Part shown: piece by piece, positions 61,716 to 64,000 of the stretch | How the letters are laid out: each line of letters opens with the position of its first letter | Numbering within the stretch: position 1 is the stretch's first letter | NCBI GenBank assembly: GCA_964372095.1 | Contig: CAYJPV010000001.1 | Location: 310,001-374,000, forward strand | DNA from: CAYJPV01 sp964372095 | Lineage (GTDB): Bacteria; Acidobacteriota; Vicinamibacteria; Vicinamibacterales; JAKQTR01 | Length of the DNA: 64,000 bases | Direction of reading: 5' to 3' | Made by a program: the position numbers and the translations under genes | Notes under the pieces: model-generated | Seen by the model: only the letters and a program-made list of their open reading frames with translations | Database searches by the model: none | Told to the model about the DNA's origin: nothing

Positions 61716-63071
61716 ATGAGTGTGAAGCCGGAGATTTTCAAGGCGTACGACATCCGCGGGATCTACCCGACCGAGCTGAACGAAGAGACCGCCCGGCTGA
61801 TCGGCCGCGCGTACGTGGCCTACCTCGGCGCCACCCGGATCGCCGTCGGCCGTGACATGCGCGTCTCGGCCCCGGCCATTGCCGCCGCGTTCATCGACGG
61901 CGCGCTGACCCAGGGCGCGGACGTGGTGGACTACGGGATGATCGCCACCGACATGCTGTACTTCGCCGTGGCGCGCGACCGGCACGACGGCGGCGCCGAA
62001 GTGACGGCCTCCCACAACCCGAAAGAGTACATCGGGATGAAGCTCGTGCGGGCCGAGGCGTTCCCGTTGAGCGGCGAAGCCGGCATCTCGCAGATCCGCG
62101 ATATGGTCGTCGGCGGCACCATCCCGGCACCGACGCGACGCGGGACGCTGACGACCAACAACCAGCTGCTCGACGACTATGTGAACCACGTGCTCGGGTT
62201 CATCGACCCGGCTGTCATCAAGCCGTTCAACACCGTGCTCGACGCCGGCAGCGGCATGGCCGGCCTCGTGGCGCCCAAGCTCTTCGAACGCCTCCCGTGC
62301 CGGACCACGCGGCTGTGCTTCGAGATCGACGGAACGTTCCCGAACCACGAAGCCAACCCGCTCATCGAAGAGAACCGCCGCGACATCACGGAACGGGTCA
62401 TCGCCGAGAAGGCGGATATCGGTATCGCGTGGGACGGCGACGCGGACCGGTGTTTCTTCCTCGATCGTGACGGCGAATTTATCCCCGGCGACTTCGTCAC
62501 CGCGCTGCTGGCCGAAGCCTACCTGCTGAAAGAACCGAAGGCGTCGATCATCTACGACGTCCGGGCCAGCTACGCCGTGAAAGACACCGTCGCGCGTTAC
62601 GACGGCCGGGCCCTGATGAACCGGGTGGGCCACGCGTTCTTCAAGACGCGCATGCGCCAAGAGAACGCCGTCTTTGGCGGCGAAGTGACGGGGCACTATT
62701 ACTTCCGCGACAACTTCTACGCCGACAACGGCTTCATCCCGGCCCTGCTGATGCTCGAACTCATGTCGCGCAAGGGCAAAGCCCTGCACGAACTGCTCGA
62801 GCCGCTGCGCGCCACGTACTTCATCTCGGGCGAAATCAACACCAAGGTGAAGTCCATGGACGACGTGCAGCGCAAGCTGGACGGCCTGGTGGCCATGTTC
62901 CCCGGCGAACACATCTACCGGCTCGACGGCGTGTCGGTGGAGGCCGCGGACTGGCACTTCAACGTCCGCGCGTCGAATACCGAACCGCTGCTGCGGCTGA
63001 ACCTCGAAGCCACCACCCAGTCGATGATGGAGAAACGCCGCGACGAGGTGCTGGGGTTTATTAGAGGCTAG
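61716..63071 (+). CDS. phosphomannomutase/phosphoglucomutase
   Basis: The product has 451 residues from ATG 61716, with GGAG 7 bases upstream; ATG 61704 would overlap the previous stop. The four-domain alpha-D-phosphohexomutase has IFKAYDIRGIYPTELN, the phosphoserine loop TASHNPKEYIGMK, the metal loop IAWDGDADRCFFLDRDG, GGEVTGHYYFR and RASNTEPLLRLNLEA. It converts mannose-6-phosphate or glucose-6-phosphate to the 1-phosphate for sugar-nucleotide synthesis. Its last two codons and TAG stop lie inside a heptamer repeat array. Confidence 0.94.
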   Translation: MSVKPEIFKAYDIRGIYPTELNEETARLIGRAYVAYLGATRIAVGRDMRVSAPAIAAAFIDGALTQGADVVDYGMIATDMLYFAVARDRHDGGAEVTASHNPKEYIGMKLVRAEAFPLSGEAGISQIRDMVVGGTIPAPTRRGTLTTNNQLLDDYVNHVLGFIDPAVIKPFNTVLDAGSGMAGLVAPKLFERLPCRTTRLCFEIDGTFPNHEANPLIEENRRDITERVIAEKADIGIAWDGDADRCFFLDRDGEFIPGDFVTALLAEAYLLKEPKASIIYDVRASYAVKDTVARYDGRALMNRVGHAFFKTRMRQENAVFGGEVTGHYYFRDNFYADNGFIPALLMLELMSRKGKALHELLEPLRATYFISGEINTKVKSMDDVQRKLDGLVAMFPGEHIYRLDGVSVEAADWHFNVRASNTEPLLRLNLEATTQSMMEKRRDEVLGFIRG

Positions 63072-63089
63072 AGGCTAGAGGCTAGGGGG
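63062..63089. repeat. heptamer tandem array at the phosphomannomutase stop
   Basis: Four contiguous 7-base units, TAGAGGC three times and TAGGGGG, span 63062-63089. The stop codon TAG at 63069-63071 is part of the second unit, so the array supplies the end of the gene. Confidence 0.88.
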
Positions 63090-63090
63090 A

Positions 63091-63146
63091 GTGGCGTCCG
63101 GCTTCAGCCGGACGTTCTCGGACGTTCTGAGCCGGACGTTCTGAGC
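63091..63146. repeat. palindromic repeat and decamer repeats before tRNA-Gly
   Basis: GTCCGGCTTCAGCCGGAC (63096-63113) is the reverse-complement copy of the unit at 28147; 63091-63115 matches 28145-28169 over 25 bases. It is followed by CGGACGTTCT at 63109, 63119 and 63133 (a 10-base period for the first two). Confidence 0.85.
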
Positions 63147-63157
63147 GCCCCGGCTTC

Positions 63158-63166
63158 TGCTACAAT
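63158..63166 (+). promoter_or_regulatory. extended -10 of tRNA-Gly
   Basis: TGCTACAAT (63158-63166) is an extended -10 about 45 bases before the mature tRNA 5' end. A 7-bp hairpin (63178-63184 with 63190-63196) lies in the pre-tRNA leader. Confidence 0.5.
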
Positions 63167-63210
63167 ATCGGGATGTCGGGGCGGTCTGGCCGCCCCGCTC
63201 CTTCACTCGA

Positions 63211-63284
63211 GCGGGCTTAGCATAGTGGTAATGCTCTGGCTTCCCAAGCCAGCTAGACGGGTTCGATTCCCGTAGCCCGCTCCA
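63211..63284 (+). tRNA. tRNA-Gly (anticodon CCC, decodes GGG)
   Basis: A 74-base cloverleaf with the 3' CCA encoded. The acceptor GCGGGCT pairs with AGCCCGC. The anticodon stem CTGGC/GCCAG encloses the loop TTCCCAA, with the anticodon CCC at 63243-63245. The T arm ACGGG/CCCGT encloses TTCGATT. The discriminator base is T. Confidence 0.97.
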
Positions 63285-63295
63285 TCACACTCGCG

Positions 63296-63586
63296 CTACC
63301 GCTGCTTGCGCCGCTCCGCCCAGTATTTCTTCATCCGCTCGGACACGATCTTGCGCTCGGCGCCGGTCATCGGCTTGCGGCGACCGCGTTTCTCGGCCAC
63401 CCGGCGGACGACCCGTTCCGCGGCCACCACGGCCCCGTCGGGCGCTTCCACGACGTCCACCGACAACACCCGCAGGCCGGGGAAGGCCCGTTTCAACGCG
63501 GTGATTTCACGCTCCAGTTCAGCCAGTCTGGTGGCCGCGCCAAGCCGCGCGAGTTTCCTGAGATCGATGCCCTGCGCCTTCTTCAT
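63296..63586 (-). CDS. small basic protein of unknown function
   Basis: The product has 96 residues. ATG 63586 follows AAGAGG 8 bases upstream; the upstream frame has no support. The N-terminal half is a short coiled coil (LAELEREITALKRAFPG), the middle a VLSVDVVEAPDGAVV strand pair, and the C-terminus is very basic (KRGRRKPMTGAERKIVSERMKKYWAERRKQ). This resembles the basic tail seen in many small acidobacterial proteins of unknown role. Nucleic-acid binding is a guess. It is convergent with tRNA-Gly and divergent from hpt. Confidence 0.65.
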   Translation of the reverse strand: MKKAQGIDLRKLARLGAATRLAELEREITALKRAFPGLRVLSVDVVEAPDGAVVAAERVVRRVAEKRGRRKPMTGAERKIVSERMKKYWAERRKQR

Positions 63587-63666
63587 GGTGTCAGCCTCTT
63601 CCGGAAAGTCGGGGGGAGCCGCCCCCCTGTCACCCACATGATACAGAGGATACGAGGCCCCGGGCT

Positions 63667-63675
63667 TGTGATAAT
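63667..63675 (+). promoter_or_regulatory. extended -10 of hpt
   Basis: TGTGATAAT (hexamer GATAAT 63670-63675) ends 11 bases before the ATG at 63687. No -35 or ribosome-binding site was found, suggesting a leaderless or nearly leaderless message. Confidence 0.5.
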
Positions 63676-63686
63676 CTCATTCGCCT

Positions 63687-64000
63687 ATGCCAGCCAACGA
63701 TGCCACCAACGTCCTCATTTCGGCCGAACAGATCCGGGAACGCGTGGCGGAACTGGGCCGGGAAATCGCCCGCCAATACCCCGACGACGAAGAACTCCAC
63801 CTCGTGGCCGTCCTCAAGGGCGCGTTCATGTTCCTCGGCGACCTCATCCGGGCCATGGACCGCAACGTCTCGATCGACTTCATGGCCGTCTCGAGTTACG
63901 GCAAAGGCACGACGTCTTCCGGCGAAGTCCGCGTCCTCAAGGACGTTGATTCCCGTCTCGAAGGCCGCAACGTCATCATCGTCGAGGATATCGTCGACAC
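63687..64000 (+). CDS. hpt: hypoxanthine phosphoribosyltransferase, N-terminal part (cut by the window end)
   Basis: Only the first 104 codons are present and the frame is still open at the last base. The visible part has the purine phosphoribosyltransferase order: LVAVLKGAFMFLGDLIRAM, then VSIDFMAVSSYGKGTTSSGEV, then the PRPP-binding motif VIIVEDIVDT at the end. It salvages hypoxanthine or guanine to the nucleotide. Family neighbours often include tilS and ftsH, which would lie outside the window. Confidence 0.93.
   Translation, partial: MPANDATNVLISAEQIRERVAELGREIARQYPDDEELHLVAVLKGAFMFLGDLIRAMDRNVSIDFMAVSSYGKGTTSSGEVRVLKDVDSRLEGRNVIIVEDIVD

Noticed and set aside
63611..63627. G6/C6 hairpin as an intrinsic terminator
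   Set aside because: It lies upstream of both divergent genes rather than after one, and no T-run follows.

Overview
The window is about 64 kb of high-GC, densely packed bacterial chromosome. It reads as a Gram-negative acidobacterium, probably of the Vicinamibacteria type. This placement is an inference. It rests on a TonB-dependent receptor with an N-terminal carboxypeptidase-regulatory-like domain, a BamD lipoprotein, a TPR-sulfatase-fold lipoprotein, S55 (SpoIVB-type) peptidase and beta-propeller secreted proteins, several ECF sigma/anti-sigma pairs and the general gene content. No prophage, insertion sequence, CRISPR array or plasmid feature was seen; nearly everything is chromosomal core or lineage-specific accessory sequence.

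Layout. 1-6.6 kb: 3' end of clpB, a TonB-dependent receptor with its own promoter, a convergent terminator, a sulfatase-fold/TPR lipoprotein and a CDGSH iron-sulfur protein. 6.7-17 kb (minus strand): rho, a CoA-binding protein, then an ATGA-coupled run in transcription order ECF sigma, anti-sigma, Spy-like protein, recG, rsmD, coaD, aminotransferase, pckA. 17-26.5 kb (plus): lexA, DUF3467, nth, zincin, rsmA, rnj with a long leader, ftsK, amidase and a small membrane protein. 26.5-30.8 kb (minus): pepA and a second ECF sigma cluster with a bactofilin-like membrane protein. 30.9-42.6 kb (minus): an aromatic amino acid supraoperon, aroDE-trpE-trpG-trpD-trpC-trpF-trpB-trpA-aroF-tyrA, followed by scoA-scoB. 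It is preceded by a promoter, a Trp-rich leader peptide and an antiterminator/terminator pair. 42.6-48.4 kb: an S55 peptidase and a propeller protein (plus), facing a third ECF sigma with a zinc-finger/TonB-C-like anti-sigma (minus). 48.4-53 kb: a TPR protein convergently overlapping a 1067-residue sigma-54 activator. 53.1-60 kb (plus): aroC, def, fmt, rsmB, a PASTA protein, rpe, a thioesterase and bamD. 60-64 kb: pgsA (minus), a sugar-nucleotide pyrophosphorylase and phosphomannomutase pair, tRNA-Gly(CCC), a small basic protein and the start of hpt.

How the genes work together. The supraoperon carries the shikimate steps 3 and 4 (fused aroDE), the DAHP synthase entry step, the whole tryptophan branch and the prephenate branch to tyrosine. 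It is gated by an attenuator that senses charged tRNA-Trp. Chorismate synthase is encoded 11 kb away at the head of a translation and cell-envelope cluster. Three ECF sigma factors, each coupled to a membrane partner, suggest several independent envelope-sensing circuits.

The two most interesting signals are (1) the complete, previously unannotated trp attenuator, with Trp-Trp-Trp codons, an 11-of-12 bp antiterminator and a UUCG-capped terminator with eight Us; and (2) four arrays of exact 7-bp tandem units sitting at the 3' ends of four genes. One array has apparently carried the recG reading frame past its normal end and into rsmD. No stretch longer than about 300 bases lacks a gene.
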